A DNA stretch of 64,000 nucleotides, taken from Nymphaea colorata. Taxonomy: Eukaryota; Streptophyta; Magnoliopsida; Nymphaeales; Nymphaeaceae. The notes beneath the pieces are model-generated. The model saw only the letters and a program-made list of their open reading frames with translations, had not been told where the DNA came from and did not search any database. Shown one piece after another: positions 22,227-35,669 of the stretch. Made by a program: the position numbers and the translations under genes. Positions within the stretch are counted from its first letter, which is position 1, and each line of letters opens with the position of its first letter. Location: NCBI RefSeq assembly GCF_008831285.2, contig NC_045140.1:27918131-27982130 (forward strand). Reading direction: 5' to 3'.

Positions 22227-22728
22227 AACTACAACTTCTAGCCTCCGGATTCAAGGAAACAAATTTTTTTAGTATGTAATTTTTCAAAAAAAAGACGTAT
22301 AAATGGCTTTTTCTTAGAAATTTGTAGATGCATCTACGGAAGTGTAGAGGAAACGTATTATAATGCAGTTGTTTTAGTGTCGCGTGCAGCATTGCGAGTA
22401 TCAATTAGCCTATATGTTGCATACGATCACTTCGAAATCAAAAACGATGAGAAGGTTAAAATGGCTTGTTAGAACTAAGGCGTTCTAGTAGAAGAACGCT
22501 ATGCTCTTAGAATACATGTACATAAAATATGTTTAAATGTCTTGAGAAGCACCATGTTTTTGGTTCAAGAAAATTATGATTTTTTTATTTTTAAATAAAA
22601 ATAATAATGCCGTGTTCTTACAATGGGTACAGCTTCTAAAATTGCGCCGCTTTGGATAAGTGGCGTTGCCACAGCTCTCTCCTCGCCGAAGCTAGTTCCG
22701 CACAAGCGAGAAAAAGCCCAGAGGAGCA
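20778..22728. other. Intergenic, AT-rich
   Basis: 3' flank of the defensin-like gene and upstream region of the At4g37920-type gene. It contains A-rich runs and an (AT)21 tract (22179-22220). A TTTAAATAAAA stretch near 22590 is a weak TATA candidate. No coding exon is supported. Confidence 0.4.
22179..22220. repeat. (AT)n microsatellite, 21 units
   Basis: 42 bases of uninterrupted AT between GGA and AAAAGAAAC. Confidence 0.93.
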
Positions 22729-25700
22729 ATGGCTGCAACCAACTGCTACCTCATGCGTTTCATCAGCAACCATCGACTAGCGAGACCAGCGAAGCTCTCC
22801 GTCCACCAATTGAATCACCACGGTCAAATTAGTTTCCCATCTTCAGGCAACCAAACTCTCTCTCTCACAATCTCTCCTTATTTATAGATGTAGGCATGTA
22901 TTTGTGTTGTTTTCCATTGGTTTCCGCTTCTTCACGAACTGCCAAGTGATTACGCATGAAATTTTCTTCATTTATTGTCATTTTCAGGTTGTTCGAGGAT
23001 TATGCTCCATGGGGTTGTCCGGCCACTGGGGTTCGGTGCTCTAGCAACTGAAACTGCGACTGCACAAGTTGTCGAAGAGGTGGAAACGGTAGTGGCTGAA
23101 GGGTATACGATGACCCAGTTTTGCGACAAGATGATTGAGGTTCTGTTGAACGAGAAGGCGCAGACAAATGAATGGCGGAAGCTACTGGCGTTCAGGGAGG
23201 AATGGAAAAAGTACAGGGAGAGGTTCTACAGACGATGCCAGGAGAGGGCTTCTGCTGAGAAAGATCAGGTCACGAAAGACAAACTGGCTACTCTCTCCAG
23301 AAAGCTTAAAAGGGTAAAACTCTACCCCCGTTTCTTACAGTTTTTGATTCCTTAATTATTAATCTCCTCCAAATTGAGCCTTATATGTTGTTCAAAATGA
23401 AAAGAGTTTCGATTTGTACAGTTCGGAATTTTGGGTTTTCTCCGCTGAGAATAAATTTAGTTGTTCCAAGCTCATGGCAATCAACGAAGCGTCAAGTAGC
23501 GAACCGAATTGATTGAGAACTACTTCTTGTTGCTCTTAGTTTCTTGTACACAGTTGTGGCCTACGCCGCACATTTTGCATGTTCACTGGTGTCTTTCATT
23601 TGCTGTTGTCGCTGTGCTCTTACCTTTGTATCAGAACAAGTTCTAAACTTTGATGTTATTGATGATCTTCAATTTGTAGATTGACGATGAAATGGAGATT
23701 CATGAGGACCTTCTCAAACAGATACGCGAAAACCCACGAGACCTGAATTTGATTGTAGCAGCACGACGCAAGGACTTTAATGGTGGCTTTTTCAACCATC
23801 TTAATATAATTGCAGAGGTGAATGATGGACTTGAAGAACGTGATGGTAAAGAATAAACTTTGCTTGTGTTTAAGATAAACTATGGTTTTGCTGCCAAATC
23901 TCAAAACTAAAATCAAATTCACCAGCCATTTCTCAAGAATGACAAGTGGTGCCAGTTTGAATAGGAGGTTTATGAAATTTGTGTAGCTTTGCTATTTCAG
24001 AGATGGCTGATGGACCATTCAATGTGTGACCAGAAATATCTAGGCTTTCAACCAGGTGTTTGTCCGCTGTATCAGCATATGATAATGCAGCTGAAGACGC
24101 TGAAGTCTTAAATGCCGCACAGTCTAAATTTGATGACATCTTGAATTCTTCTTCACTTGATGAGGCATGTGAAAAAATAAGCAGTCTTGCTAAGGCTAAG
24201 GAGCTGGATTCCACTCTGATTCTGTTGATAAACAGAGCATGGGCAACAGCAAAAGAATCAACAACGATGAAGAATGAGGTAAAGTAGTAGCCTTACAAAA
24301 GACTTTCTGATTTTTCCGATCACTGTAACCATTTGAGCTTTGTTATCTTCATGAGTGGCAAGTAAAGCCTACTACCTTCTGCTAGTCGAAGGCGCAATGA
24401 ATTTTTTTTATTGTTATATTAGATATAAATGGTCGGAGGAGAAGGCCTTCATTTAACGGCATGTCTATCTATTGGCTTTTATAGACATAGTACATCTAAG
24501 CCAATCTCTGTAGGATGCTGAGCCCCAAGTATGGTCGTAGGAATCACAAGAATAAGGATGGCCTAGGAGCATAACCAAAATGCTGTTCTAATTCTTATGA
24601 CAGAGTAGGTACGACACATTTGCATCACGATCCATTGTGGTATCCAAACATAAGAACGTCTTGTGAATTTTCAATATGATATATGAGATTAGGATGTTAC
24701 TCTGGAATTGTACAAAGAAAAGAACAAACTCTTCCGGTCGCAATGGAAACAGCAACAGTTTCTTCATTTTCTGTTCACAGGAATTTATTTCTTGACGACG
24801 TACTACAGTTGAGTGAACCAATTTTACGGCTTGCTAACTTCAACTTCTTGTGGGTAGTAACTTACAAGTTGCGAAGCTTCTTCTCAGGAATAGCCTTTTC
24901 AGCCTGTTTTCTTGATAAATGGAATCCAGTGAGGGTGATGAAATTTATCCATGTTGGCATCCTAGCTAATAAACTTTATAGTTGTTTAGCATCCTTGCAT
25001 TTCAGAATGATAAATGGTTTGTCTTCGTTTCTGTGATTTTAAGTAGTCATGGAACCAGCCTTTAGTTTTACATGATCTGTTGAGGTCTCTCTTTTTACGC
25101 TATGTACCCACAGTATGTGCTGTCCAAACTTCGTGCTTGCTGATTGAGTTTGGAACTGCCAATTTTTTTCCCTCATCTTGGTTGCTTGATTATATTATAT
25201 ATGGCTATCCCTTGCAAAAGCTTTAGTCTAGGAAATGAAAATTGGAGATGCTTGACACAATAGGCTTAAGGTACACTTGGCTACTTCTTGTTTGTCCGTT
25301 ACTGTAAACCAGCTATGCTTCATGCTCTAATATTCATGGCCTATGTCCGCTTCGTATTGTCATGGGTATCGTTTTTCTGGTAAAACAAACAAGAACTGGG
25401 AATTTTGCATACGGATTGCGTGTGCCGATAGATGTTTTAATACAACACTGGTATCTAGTCACAGAAAATTCTTGTTTGCTGAAACATTAGCCGTTCGTTT
25501 CTTCTTAGACTTGTCATCTGTATCCAAATCTAATTTGTTTGTGTTTTGTGCTTGCACGTGCTTTTCTGTGCATGTTGACGACTGCTTATAATGTTCATGG
25601 TTACATCTTGTAAGACATTAGGCGTGACACTTCACACAAATCCTGTTGAATTTGTTGGGAACAGAGAAATGCAGTAATGTTTCTCACCGGCCACAATTTA

Positions 25701-26195
25701 CAGGTGAAAGAAATCATGTATCATATTTACAAAACCACAAAATCGAGCCTTAAGAGCATCGTCCCGAAGGAGATCAAGCTGCTCAAGTATCTGCTCAACA
25801 TTACAGACCCCGAAGAGCGTTTCTCAGCACTAGCAACTGCATTCTCTCCAGGAGACGAACACGAGGCAAAGGTTATCGGCTCACTGCACACGTGAGAATC
25901 GGTCCCCTGCTATTTGCATAAGCGGTTCAGGTGGCCAACATATAATCTTATCATCATGCTATGCATCTTGTGGCGCAGGACACCAAAGGAACTACATAAA
26001 TGGGTAACGATCATGCTGGACGCATATCATAACAACAAGGAAGAAACCGACCTGAGGGAAGCACGAAAGATGGCACAGCCAGTTGTTATCCAGAGGCTGT
26101 TCATCCTCAAGGAAACCATTGAAGAGGAGTACCTGAGGGAGAGGATAGCGGCACCAAAAAAGGATTCCGAACCTAATGAGGAAGATACGGCCTGA
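22729..26195 (+). CDS. Chloroplast protein of the At4g37920 family
   Basis: Six exons: 22729-22846 (or to 22822), 22988-23313, 23680-23845, 24034-24278, 25704-25891, 25979-26195, about 419 residues, close to the Arabidopsis protein. The N-terminus (MAATNCYLMRFISNH) is Ser/Arg rich, as in a transit peptide. Conserved blocks follow the Arabidopsis order: MTQFCDKMIEVLLNEK, EEWKKYRERFYRRC, CLSAVSAYDNA, SLAKAKELDSTLILLINRAW, KEIKLLKYLLNITDPEERF, SALATAFSPGDEHEAK, TPKELHKWVTIMLDAY and VIQRLFILKETIEEEYL. It is helical and charged with no catalytic motif I recognise; some databases call it endoribonuclease E-like, which the sequence does not prove. The first donor is uncertain: a GC donor at 22847 (CTTCAG|GCAACC) and a GT donor at 22823 (CACG|GTCAAA) both keep phase 1. 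The other junctions are clear. Confidence 0.9.
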
Positions 26196-27582
26196 CTGCC
26201 TGAGAATACCGTCTGCAGAGTCATCAGAGGAACATCATATATCGCGCTGCGGCTCCTACTTTCCCGGAGAGAACCTCCAACCAGCGACTTGCTAGAGTGG
26301 GGTCTTATGACCACGAATGTCGAAATCCGCTGGGTAGGACCATACAAAACGATACAATTCCGAGCAAGAGAAACGAACCGAGGGCTTTTCTGCGATTTCT
26401 CTTCCCGAATGTATACTGTTTTAGATTGTTGGACAGCTAGATTTATATGAAATAGAACAACCTTGTTAACCATTTCAGTATCTAAATATCTGATCAAATT
26501 CGTAGTCACCAGATGACTTGGTGCTTGGGAATAGAAGCATATTGAATTTCCTGCCTTTTCACCCAATGTTACATCTGAACAAACGGATGAACACAATCAC
26601 ATAGTTCCACCTTCGATCCACTCGTTAAGATAAAAGGTATGATCGGAATTCAAAGTTTCAGTCGTTAGTATTACCAGACTACCAGACAAGCCATGCGAAC
26701 AGAAGGGTAATCTAAACATCAACTAATCTGGGAAATCAGCGGATCTTGGGCAATGCTGCTACAGGATGCACGTGAGGGGATAGTTTAGGTACAAAACCGT
26801 GCAAGCAACATTAACGGGCCAAGTAGCCGGAGATTCGAATTACTGGTTAAATGATAAGGGTATCTTCAAAAGGACAAAAAAAACAAAAAATTACCGTATG
26901 CATCAGCAAAATACCCAATAGAACTAGCAGAAATAGAAACCGTCGGCATCAGCACCTCCATTAAACATTCACAGCACTAGATCAGAGCATGAAATAATGT
27001 AGGTTTATTCAAAGCTTGCGTGCAGGCAATTTTTATAATAGTTCCTTTTGAACCCCATGATTTTCAGTCCCTTTTCTTTCTTTTTTCCATCTGTTAAAAT
27101 CTTTTCCGTTCCATCCATTCAAACAGGCCTTAGTTTTCAACGTATAGTTATCTTTAGGAACGCGAATCAGAGGACAAGCCATGACAGTTAAGATCGACTA
27201 ATTAACCAACAAATATTGCAACGAAAGATCGCATAACATGAAAGCAGAACTCCACAAAGAACCAGCTATCTATGAAAATTAGAATCCTCTGATAAAAGCC
27301 ACAGAACAAGTACAAACAAAATATGCGGGGTCAGTAGAAAGCATGAACAGATTCCTCACGCTACTATTCAGGATACATATGTTTTTCCTTTTAAACTTTG
27401 GGAAAAGCTTTCAAGAGGTCCTTTCAGCATGAAATTCACCAGAAACCCGGAGAATTTCACAGCATGTGTTAGTGAAATGCCAGACTGCCCAGCAATGTGT
27501 ACAAAACGAACAAAATACTATTTTTTCAGACCAGAATGCTGCCATAAGTCAACAGTCAGCGGCAGAAACCACTGCTATTGCA
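26196..27582. other. Region between convergent genes, includes 3'UTRs
   Basis: 3' flank of the At4g37920-type gene (+) and 3'UTR and flank of the HMG-box gene (-). No coding exon, RNA gene or repeat recognised. Confidence 0.45.
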
Positions 27583-30189
27583 TCAGTCTTCTTCCTACAC
27601 AACACGAGGAAAAACAAAAAATAAATTCAGCAATCACCCAGTGTTTAATACTACATTAACAAAAATACTAATGACAAGCAAGCTATTGTTCTGTATTTTT
27701 TAGCATGCTATATTTAGAGATTGTTGACATATTAGTACCAAAACCATTAAGGTTCCAGCATAAAGAAATGACGTCAACAGATCTTCAACGTGTCAGGCAA
27801 GTTAAACACACTTGATAGTACAAAATAGTTTGCAGGTACTTCAAGATGAATGAGAATAAACTGATTGCAATGGAGAGGAGCCCCAAACCACAATATAAGA
27901 AAGATCTCGTCAACTTATAAAACAACTCAGTAACTTAGGTTTCAAAGCAAGATAATGCCAATTATTTAATCAATAACCTTACACTAAGCATCAGATGCAG
28001 CCCTCAAATAATAAACCAAAAATGTACCGTCATGCTGCTAAACCACCGATTAGGGGTAGGTGAAGTATTAGGGAGCTATGCTAAGAGAGCATCTAAAACC
28101 AAAATTCTTAATAAAATTAATAAACATAGTTTTAAGCAATTTGGAGCAGATGATTGTGGAGGTAAATGGTAAGGATTTAAGCAATTTTCAAAATCATCAA
28201 TGCCTGCGTAGATTATAAACAGACACAAAGTCCCTAGATCAACCAAAAATGTAGAACAATAAGTTTGCATTAAGAATTGGCAAGCAAACCACTCTACTGC
28301 ATGAAAAACAATGGGTTTTGACTGTTCAACAATTAACAGATGACAAATTTTCTAAAAACAACCACCGGGAACAATTGCAAAACTATAATTCTTAATCTGT
28401 TGGGTCCCTTAGTTACAGTACCTAGAATTCAAAATTTTATTCCACCTGATTATTGGGTGACTAACAATGAGATCTTATTAAAAAAAATATTCAATACTGG
28501 AAAATAATAATCCAAAACAGACCATTCCAACTACTTAAATAAGGCCTTTCCCGGGGTCCATTTCCATTAAATGCAAACTACATTGCGAGTGTTACAGATA
28601 CATGCAAACAAACTATGAGTAATACCCAAACTTGAATAACAAAATAACTTAAACACATGAGCAAATGAAAGATCTGTATAAACAAACAAATCATACAAGA
28701 AAAATGCATGTGATATTCCATATGAGAAGGGAAAACATATGCAAGCAAACAATCAACTGGAACGTCATAAATGATCAAAAAACACATAAGCAATACCTCA
28801 TCCCCACTTTGCTCTGGTCCAGAGTCAGACTTTTCACCTGACCCATCCCCAGCTTCCTGTTGAACAAGAACAATATAAGAATACAAGAATGGGATAAAAC
28901 ATCAAAGAACTGACCCACATAACCTTTTTCCAATCCAAATTGTTTTACCTGTTTCTTTTGATAGTCTGCTACCGAATCATCATACTGAGCCTTCTTCTGT
29001 GCAGCCTTTGCCACATATGGAGCTTTCTCCTGAACCAAGACAAAAAATGACATATAAGAGAACCTAGCTTGCACGACCATGCTAGTAGTAATTTGATAAT
29101 TGACATTATGCAACAACAACTGCCTCTATGAACATGTACTTCGAAAAACAAAAAAATTCTAAATTTACTTCAAGGACCTGTGCATAGGCAGTGATATTGG
29201 CAACTTGGTCAAAGAAACCACAAGTGATAGGCAGAAAAATCTAGCAATACTTCAAAATTCAAATTATTGAGTAAAAGCACACAACATATGGTATCAAGCT
29301 TTTTTTGCAACATCCCATCAAGAACTTTTATATATAATCCAAGTGTCAGCATTTAATTTTGTTTCTTTAACGACCCAAAACGTCTTATGAGATATTATTG
29401 CAAGAAAAATACTGAAAAGCTTATTAATTTATAGTTTTTCTTGGTGCCCTTTACATTTTATATTTCCAAAAGCTTCAATATTTTCTAAAAACATAGAGAA
29501 AAATTCTGAGATTCATTCAAATATAGTGGAGCCTACCAATTCATGAATTGGAACCAGACCCAGAGAAAACTGAGTTGACAATATTACAAGCAGAAAAAGA
29601 AACATACCTGCTCACTCATTGATCTCCATTTTGCACCACAAGCTTTCACAACCTGTCATCAGAGGGATTATTGATATATTTCAGACAGTAAAATAAACCG
29701 TCAAAACAAAGTGGGTAGTCGATTAAAATGCTCACAGCAGTCACACCCTTGACATTAGGATTGTCTCGCTTATATTTCTCCCGAAATTCCTCCCTGTACA
29801 TAGACAGAAAAAAATAATAATGACATGAATTACACAAAATATATTGATCCAAACTTATGTGAAGTATGATGCCATTACAGGAAAACAAAATAAGCAGTAG
29901 GTGGCTTCTTAGGTTTCCCAGTCTTTTGCTTCTTCACAGCCTTCAAATTCCTTTCAGAATCTGATCTCTTTCTGCATAAAAACAGGGAGCCAGAATGATA
30001 AGTGTAAGAAAACAAAAAGAATGAGTGAAAATATCAATAACAATATATTTTAGTAATTGTGTGTCATACAACCACTACCATGATACCACTAACTATAGCT
30101 ACAATTCCGTAAAGTAAAGAGATCAAATCATCAAAGGCAAGAGCATATGGAGGTTCAACATCATACCTGTCAGCTTTGGTGTTCTTCAT
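27583..30189 (-). CDS. HMG-box chromatin protein (plant HMGB type)
   Basis: Seven coding exons on the minus strand: 30167-30189 (ATG), 29879-29971, 29736-29793, 29608-29652, 28949-29029, 28797-28856, 27583-27594. All junctions keep phase and give 123 residues. A short basic N-terminus (MKNTKADRKRSDSER, then KKQKTGKPKKPP) leads into one HMG box: PPTAYFVFLEEFREKY, NPNVKGVTAVVKACGAKW, RSMSEQEKAPYVAKAAQKK, then QYDDSVADYQKKQ. A short acidic Ser/Gly tail ends SGDEEED. HMGB proteins bend DNA and bind nucleosomes without sequence specificity. Most plant HMGB tails are longer and more acidic, so this is a short member. The last exon adds only EED plus the stop; its acceptor (GTTGTGTAG) sits far downstream in a 1.2-kb intron. 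The start exon is preceded by an acceptor, so a 5'UTR intron is likely. Confidence 0.87.
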
Positions 30190-30197
30190 TTTTGCAC

Positions 30198-31567
30198 CTG
30201 TATGATAGAGTTCACAGTCAGAGACTCCACAAAATAGAATAGTGTAACACAATATTTGACAGAAAATAGAAGAAGCTCCCTTGGATAAGAGGACAAAAGG
30301 AAAGTTCAAACTTAGACAACTAAAATAGTAAAAAAATGCAGACTGTATGCAGACAAAAGAAGTTGATGAAATTTCACAATCAAGCAAACTTTCCAAGGGA
30401 GACAAACAACCCGTGCACCATAACCCACACAAACATCGAGACGCACAACCTGCTTCCAAACTCCAAAGGCATAGTTGCCGTGTCTTACCCCCAACTGTCA
30501 TATCCAGTTCAAGAAAGACACACATAGTGTCTTTTTTCTTAATCCTTAAAGGCGAGTTTATTTGATTGCTACAAAGTACAAAGTACAAACTAAGCTTCTG
30601 ATTGGATTATCCACTGCACATTCTTCAAAACCACAGATAAATATGAAGTAATGTAAATACATTCTTCAGATAACTAAGCTCGGTCTAGTAAACTTGCAAA
30701 TTCATGTTAAGAAAGTGCCAGCAACTGTACTTTTCCAAATCGTAATAGGTCCCTTGTAGTATATATGTCTCTTTTGTCACTTGTCAACTTCACATTTTTC
30801 AATAACTTGTCAGGACAAACAAACTAAAATAAGGAGAAGCGAGTTCAAGGAAATGAAAATAATGCAGACATATAAAAGTTGCCATGATAAAGTGCAGTTG
30901 AGGCATAAGATCACCGGCTTTGGCATAAAAAACATCTCTCAGTCGCGTTCGATCAGCAAAAGGGGCTTATGACCGAGAGCTCGCACGCGCACGCATATAG
31001 ACACACGGAAGAAGCAGAGCGCGCAGTCTCGTCGGTATAGCTCCAAACAAGGGACAGCGCAAATCAAATACATATAAACAAGAGGAAACACTAAAGTAAC
31101 TTTAAATCAAGCAGAAGATCAGAAGAGTTGAACGCTTGTCCAGCAGAAACCCACTTCCGCCTCCAAAACCCTAGCCGACGCACTCAAACGGAAGCCTTAG
31201 CCAGTAAGAAACCGACGTAGCAAAGACGAAGCCAAAACGCAAACCGGGGCTTTAAGAAGGCAAACACGCACAAATCTTCAAGCACGGTTCCCGAAAGCCC
31301 CTCAACAACGAGGTTCCCGGTTACAAAAGCCCGTAAATTCAGCCGGAAGCGTCTCTGCAAGCAGAAGACGCCCCGGACGCAAGAGAAAAACCGAAATATC
31401 TCAGGTGATGAGTGAAGAAGAGAAGATTCTCCAGGAAATGCTAGATGAAACGACGGAAGACGGCGAAACACGAAAGAAAGAAGGACATAGAGTATACCGT
31501 CGGTGTTAGGGTTTTCTCTTACTCTCTCTTCCTCCGCTGGTTGTTCCTCTGCAAACGACACTGCGCT
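30198..31567 (-). other. 5'UTR intron and leader of the HMG-box gene
   Basis: An acceptor (ATCATACAG on the minus strand) ends at 30198, eight bases before the ATG. Upstream, the minus strand shows a typical leader (AGAGAAAACCCTAACACC near 31500-31517) followed by a possible donor (CGACG|GTATAC). The exact leader donor is uncertain. A long open frame through 31.2-31.7 kb on this strand is most likely leader and promoter, not protein. Confidence 0.45.
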
Positions 31568-31593
31568 AATGGTGAAAAAAGGGCGGGGAAAGG

Positions 31594-31601
31594 TATTTAT
31601 A
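31594..31601 (-). promoter_or_regulatory. TATA box of the HMG-box gene
   Basis: TATAAATA on the minus strand (TATTTATA on the plus strand) lies about 80 bases upstream of the AAACCCTAA-containing leader. It is well placed for transcription toward lower coordinates. Confidence 0.55.
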
Positions 31602-33989
31602 GGCGGGTTTTGAAAAAGGAGAGGTGTGGGGAGAAATAGCGGAGAGGGATGACCGGAGGAAGGCGTTAGGGCAGAAGGGCTTCCATCGCCCAGGACAAAG
31701 AGGACTCTACGAAGAGGATAACCGGAAACCGGCTGGGCCACCGGTTTCTCCGGTAACCTGTCCTTCTGTCAACGATTGAAGGCCTGTCTTTCCTCATACG
31801 TGGCAGATTCCTATTGGTTATGCTCCACTCGGTCTCCGCAAAAGTGACGCTTTCTTTTTGTCTCTGGTTGTCACAAAAATTACTTCCGTGCCACTGGATT
31901 CCTCTGGTTTTTCTTTGCTTAGTAGTTGACCTTCGATCTGGCCGAACGATCTCGGGTCCCCATCCTGGTCTGGATCTGGATCAGACCCGGGACTTTTGAA
32001 AGGCAAGACCCGACAGACCCGGTTTGAAGCAAGAAAACCCGACCCGATCTTTCGTCACACGATTTTTGAATGGGTGGTGTCTTATCCCGCTAGCGGCTAG
32101 CCAGTGTCAGGTCGGGTCGGGTTCCTCCGGGGACCATTTTCTGGGCCGGCCAGGCCGCATTAACAACTTCTCGGGCCGTGAAATTCGGATCCGGCCGTTC
32201 CAGCTTGCACGTTACTCATACTTTTAATTTCATATGGATATTTTCACGTGGGGAGTTGATATCGGGTTGCCGTTTGGTTTCCTTTTTATAACTTGTCATT
32301 GTGTTGGCGTCTTTGAATCTCGGATCCGAAGCTGATCAGAAATGCACAGCTTGTGGGACCTACTATTTGAAGAAACATACTTCAGATCCATATTTTGGGT
32401 GTTGTTTGATCTTAGATCTTCCGATTTGAAATCCTCAATAATCTCACATCATCTCTGTTCTTAGTTTAAAATAAGCAAACGTACTCCTACCCACAAAAGC
32501 ATTCGTGGTTATAAGTTGGTCAGTACAATCATTGTTGTTACATGATCTAATTTACAATCTGAGTTGAGATCTGAATCAAGCAGTCTGTTTGAGTAGCCAA
32601 TTGGTCGAATAGCTTTAGTTTCCATTACACGGTTCCTTAATTCAACAAGTTAATGAACTTAACATGATCTTTATTGAACCCCTAAAAAAGTGCATATTCA
32701 ATTTGACTTTCTTGCAATCATTTATTAGTAAGTTCAATACTACTTATGGGTTGCATGAGATTCAGTTTCCTTTTCTCAAATCCAACTACTTTTTTCAGAC
32801 AATCAAGAGAGATTCTCAGGCAACCAAATTATCTTTAAAGACTACTTCTATTGTCGGATGATGTAAGTTGTAATTAAGGAGAGCTTTCCTCGGCGAGCAA
32901 ATGGCATGGAATTCGGATTCAAATTCCAAGTGTGCGAAAAGATTACGACCCAATGTCTAAAAAAGACCCAAAAGGTCTCATCCCCTGCCTTCAGAGTCCG
33001 AGTAGGATTAGCATTAGCTGCCTCCTTGATGCTCAGTTCTGTAAAGAGATAGAATTTCTTTCTTCGACACTTCTTCCTCCCTTCGCGTTTTCATCCGCCA
33101 TTGTGTAAGTGTTAAAATTATGACATGCTTGTCTTCATCGTCCTCGGCAGTTGTTGTTTATAAACTTGATGTAAAATTATCCATGTTCAGGAAGATTCAA
33201 GTCCGACGAATGTCAGATGTTGCTAAATAGTAAACAACTAAAAGTACGTCGTTGAAAGTATCATAAACCATTGATATAAAAAGTCTCATGATTTATTGCT
33301 GCTGCATCGTCGTTTAGTTGCATTTTTAATGATAGATGTTTTATTTTTAACCATCCATTCAGGAACATCCGTCATTTGGTATATACATGTGTTTGATTAA
33401 AATTCAATCTGTTGATATGATGCAAACGCTTGATCCATTAGTCTGACGAAGTCACTTTCACAAAATTTCTCAGTAAATCTCCGCTTCATTTTTCTTCCTT
33501 TTCTAGTGCTTGTTAAAACGTTGATGCCCACTTTCATTTTCCAGTGCTTTTTGTTGTGTAGATGACTGTATCATAACGTATGTCAGCACCATGTCCTCCA
33601 TCAAACATGCTTCTTCTACCAATGGAAAAGCTTTACACTTAGTCCAGAACATTGGCATGTCTTGTTATGTAAGTTCTTCAATGCACACTGTAGCCATCTC
33701 AAACTTTTGGCGAGATTGCAAGATTGAACAGCAAAAAGAAAGTGAGAGACACCACACAACTAACGAACAACGATCACTCTCTAGGCATTGGTTGAATCTG
33801 GAAAATATTAATGATCAATCAATCCTGATGAGAGAGTGCACATAACAGTCCCCATCAAACCATAATAAGTATAGATCACAAATAACATGTTCATGCAATC
33901 AATACAACTCCAATCCTCAACACTATATACAGGTGTGCATGTGGGACTCAAGCCCCGGGCAGTATCATGCATTTCTAGCTTTGAACAAG
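31602..33989. other. Intergenic; GC-rich CCCGACC-repeat patch, otherwise AT-rich
   Basis: Upstream of the HMG-box gene and downstream of BRK1. A patch at about 31930-32200 repeats GACCCG/CGGGTC words in both orientations, a pattern often left by degenerate plant repeats. No coding exon is supported. Confidence 0.4.
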
Positions 33990-35666
33990 TTAGCGGAAGA
34001 CAGATGTGCCAGCCGATGCAGTGCTTAACTTGACCTCAAGCATCTCCAAGCGCCGCTCGAGTGCGTCCAGTTTCTCATTGACAGTTGCCAATTTGGTTTT
34101 TGTTGCAGACGCTAGAAAAGAACAGCTTGTCACGGTAAAGAATAAGAGAAAAATGGTGAAACCAACAAATAAATGCTGCAACCATTTAGATGGCATAAAA
34201 AATTTAATAAACTTGTCCGCATAGTGCATCCATTCAACATCCGTGAGATGCATCCTAGTAAGACGGTATATGGTTCATGACAGACTGGGTGTTTGTAGGA
34301 ATTCAAAATGGCTACTCCCGCTTCTCTGCAACTCCTGTCATGACATCTAAAACACTTCTCCTTCGTGACAGTTGCTTTCTCTTTCATGCTGAATGGCCAG
34401 GGCATGTCTGACCTCCATATTCTAGGGCTGGCTTTCTTATTTATGACTGAATAGGGTTAAGGATAAACTAGTTTGAAACCAAATAAATGTGAGTAAAAGC
34501 GTTCATGGCGAACTTGCTGACTGGTGAAATTGGAGGTTTGCCACTAGTATCACCACTTTCTGAGAGCAGATGCTTAGATCAAGCTGGTTTGTGACTTGTG
34601 AGCATTCTGCTGCTTCTGATGTCCAAAATTAAGATTGCATAACCAAAGGCAAATCCCTTACCTTGGCTGGACAACTTCTCACACAAGGAAGCTGCAAAAT
34701 GTTCTGTTCTAATTCTCATAAGTTGGGGATAGTTCCTTTACAATTCTAATAAACAAAAACTGTGAAGGAAAAAAAAAAAAAACAACTGATCCACCTACTT
34801 GCCAAAATTGATCCGTTTCCTCCTGAACAGAATGCTGAAACTATGTTCATTCTCAATTTTACTTGTAAGCTTACTTCTTCAACAGAAAGAGAACAGTAGT
34901 ACACGGCGTTCCTTGCTAGCAAAGCCACAGACAAGGAAAAAACATAAGAAACTTTCAGCGATGGTTTTGCAATGACACTCATTAGCTGGCAACAAATCCG
35001 CGAACCAAAATTAGTAACAGCGATGTCCTTGACACTATTTTATTATTTTGTGGCCCAAATTTCTAGAAGTATGAACAGACCTTCTTTTGACTCGATGGTC
35101 TCAGGATTTGATACGACTCAAAAGTCCTTTGAACCACTTTACCTTCCAATAAGATGGAGAACTTCTAATTATACATAGGCAAGGTGGCATCATGAACCAA
35201 ATGAGTTCACATCTCCAATCGTTACGCAGAATTCCTACCATTAATTATTCATGGTTGGCATTGTTAACTTTTACATCATGCATAAATTAGCCCTGACAGA
35301 GGATTCCTGGAGGCTGGAAATTTTGGAATACTAAGAAGTGATCGAGAGATAGATACGCAATTAGAATCATGGATGCAATGTTTTTCCAGATAGATATGCA
35401 TTGTTCTCAGAGTAATTAGGCAACCAATTCAAGCCACTGCAAGAGGGAATCAAGTGATCAAGAGCCATAAAATGAGAAGGAAAAGATGCCCATGCACAAT
35501 AACTTCGTAAGAAGATGCAACCACCATACTCACCAAACTGCAAAACGAATTCGAACAGCCGGCGAACGTTGAGAGAGATGTTCGAAATGAACTCTCTGTT
35601 TTCCCAGTCTTCCTGGACGGCTATTCCCACATTAACTGCATTGGTCATCGCCCCAACTTTAGCCAT
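33990..35666 (-). CDS. BRK1: BRICK1, WAVE/SCAR complex subunit (HSPC300)
   Basis: Two exons, 35534-35666 and 33990-34111, joined in phase 1 across a 1.4-kb intron, give 84 residues (85 if the ATG at 35669 is used; ATG ATG GCT). The protein starts MAKVGAMTNAVNVGIAVQ, continues DWENREFISNISLNVRRLF and ends in a heptad coiled coil (KTKLATVNEKLDALERRLE, then MLEVKL). This is the BRK1/HSPC300 signature at its usual size. BRK1 is the smallest subunit of the SCAR/WAVE complex, which activates ARP2/3 actin nucleation; in plants it shapes epidermal lobes and trichomes. FASATKTK at the junction replaces the more usual FEATTKSK, the only notable divergence. The ATG directly follows AACGCAG, so a 5'UTR intron is possible. 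Confidence 0.95.
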
Positions 35667-35669
35667 CAT

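Noticed and set aside
27429-27659. 76-codon plus-strand frame with several cysteines
   Set aside because: It overlaps the last exon and 3'UTR of the HMG-box gene on the opposite strand, and has no signal peptide or regular cysteine spacing.
31184-31741. 185-codon frame on the minus strand upstream of the HMG-box gene
   Set aside because: It runs through the TATA box and leader of that gene, shows no conserved motif, and is best explained as untranslated sequence.
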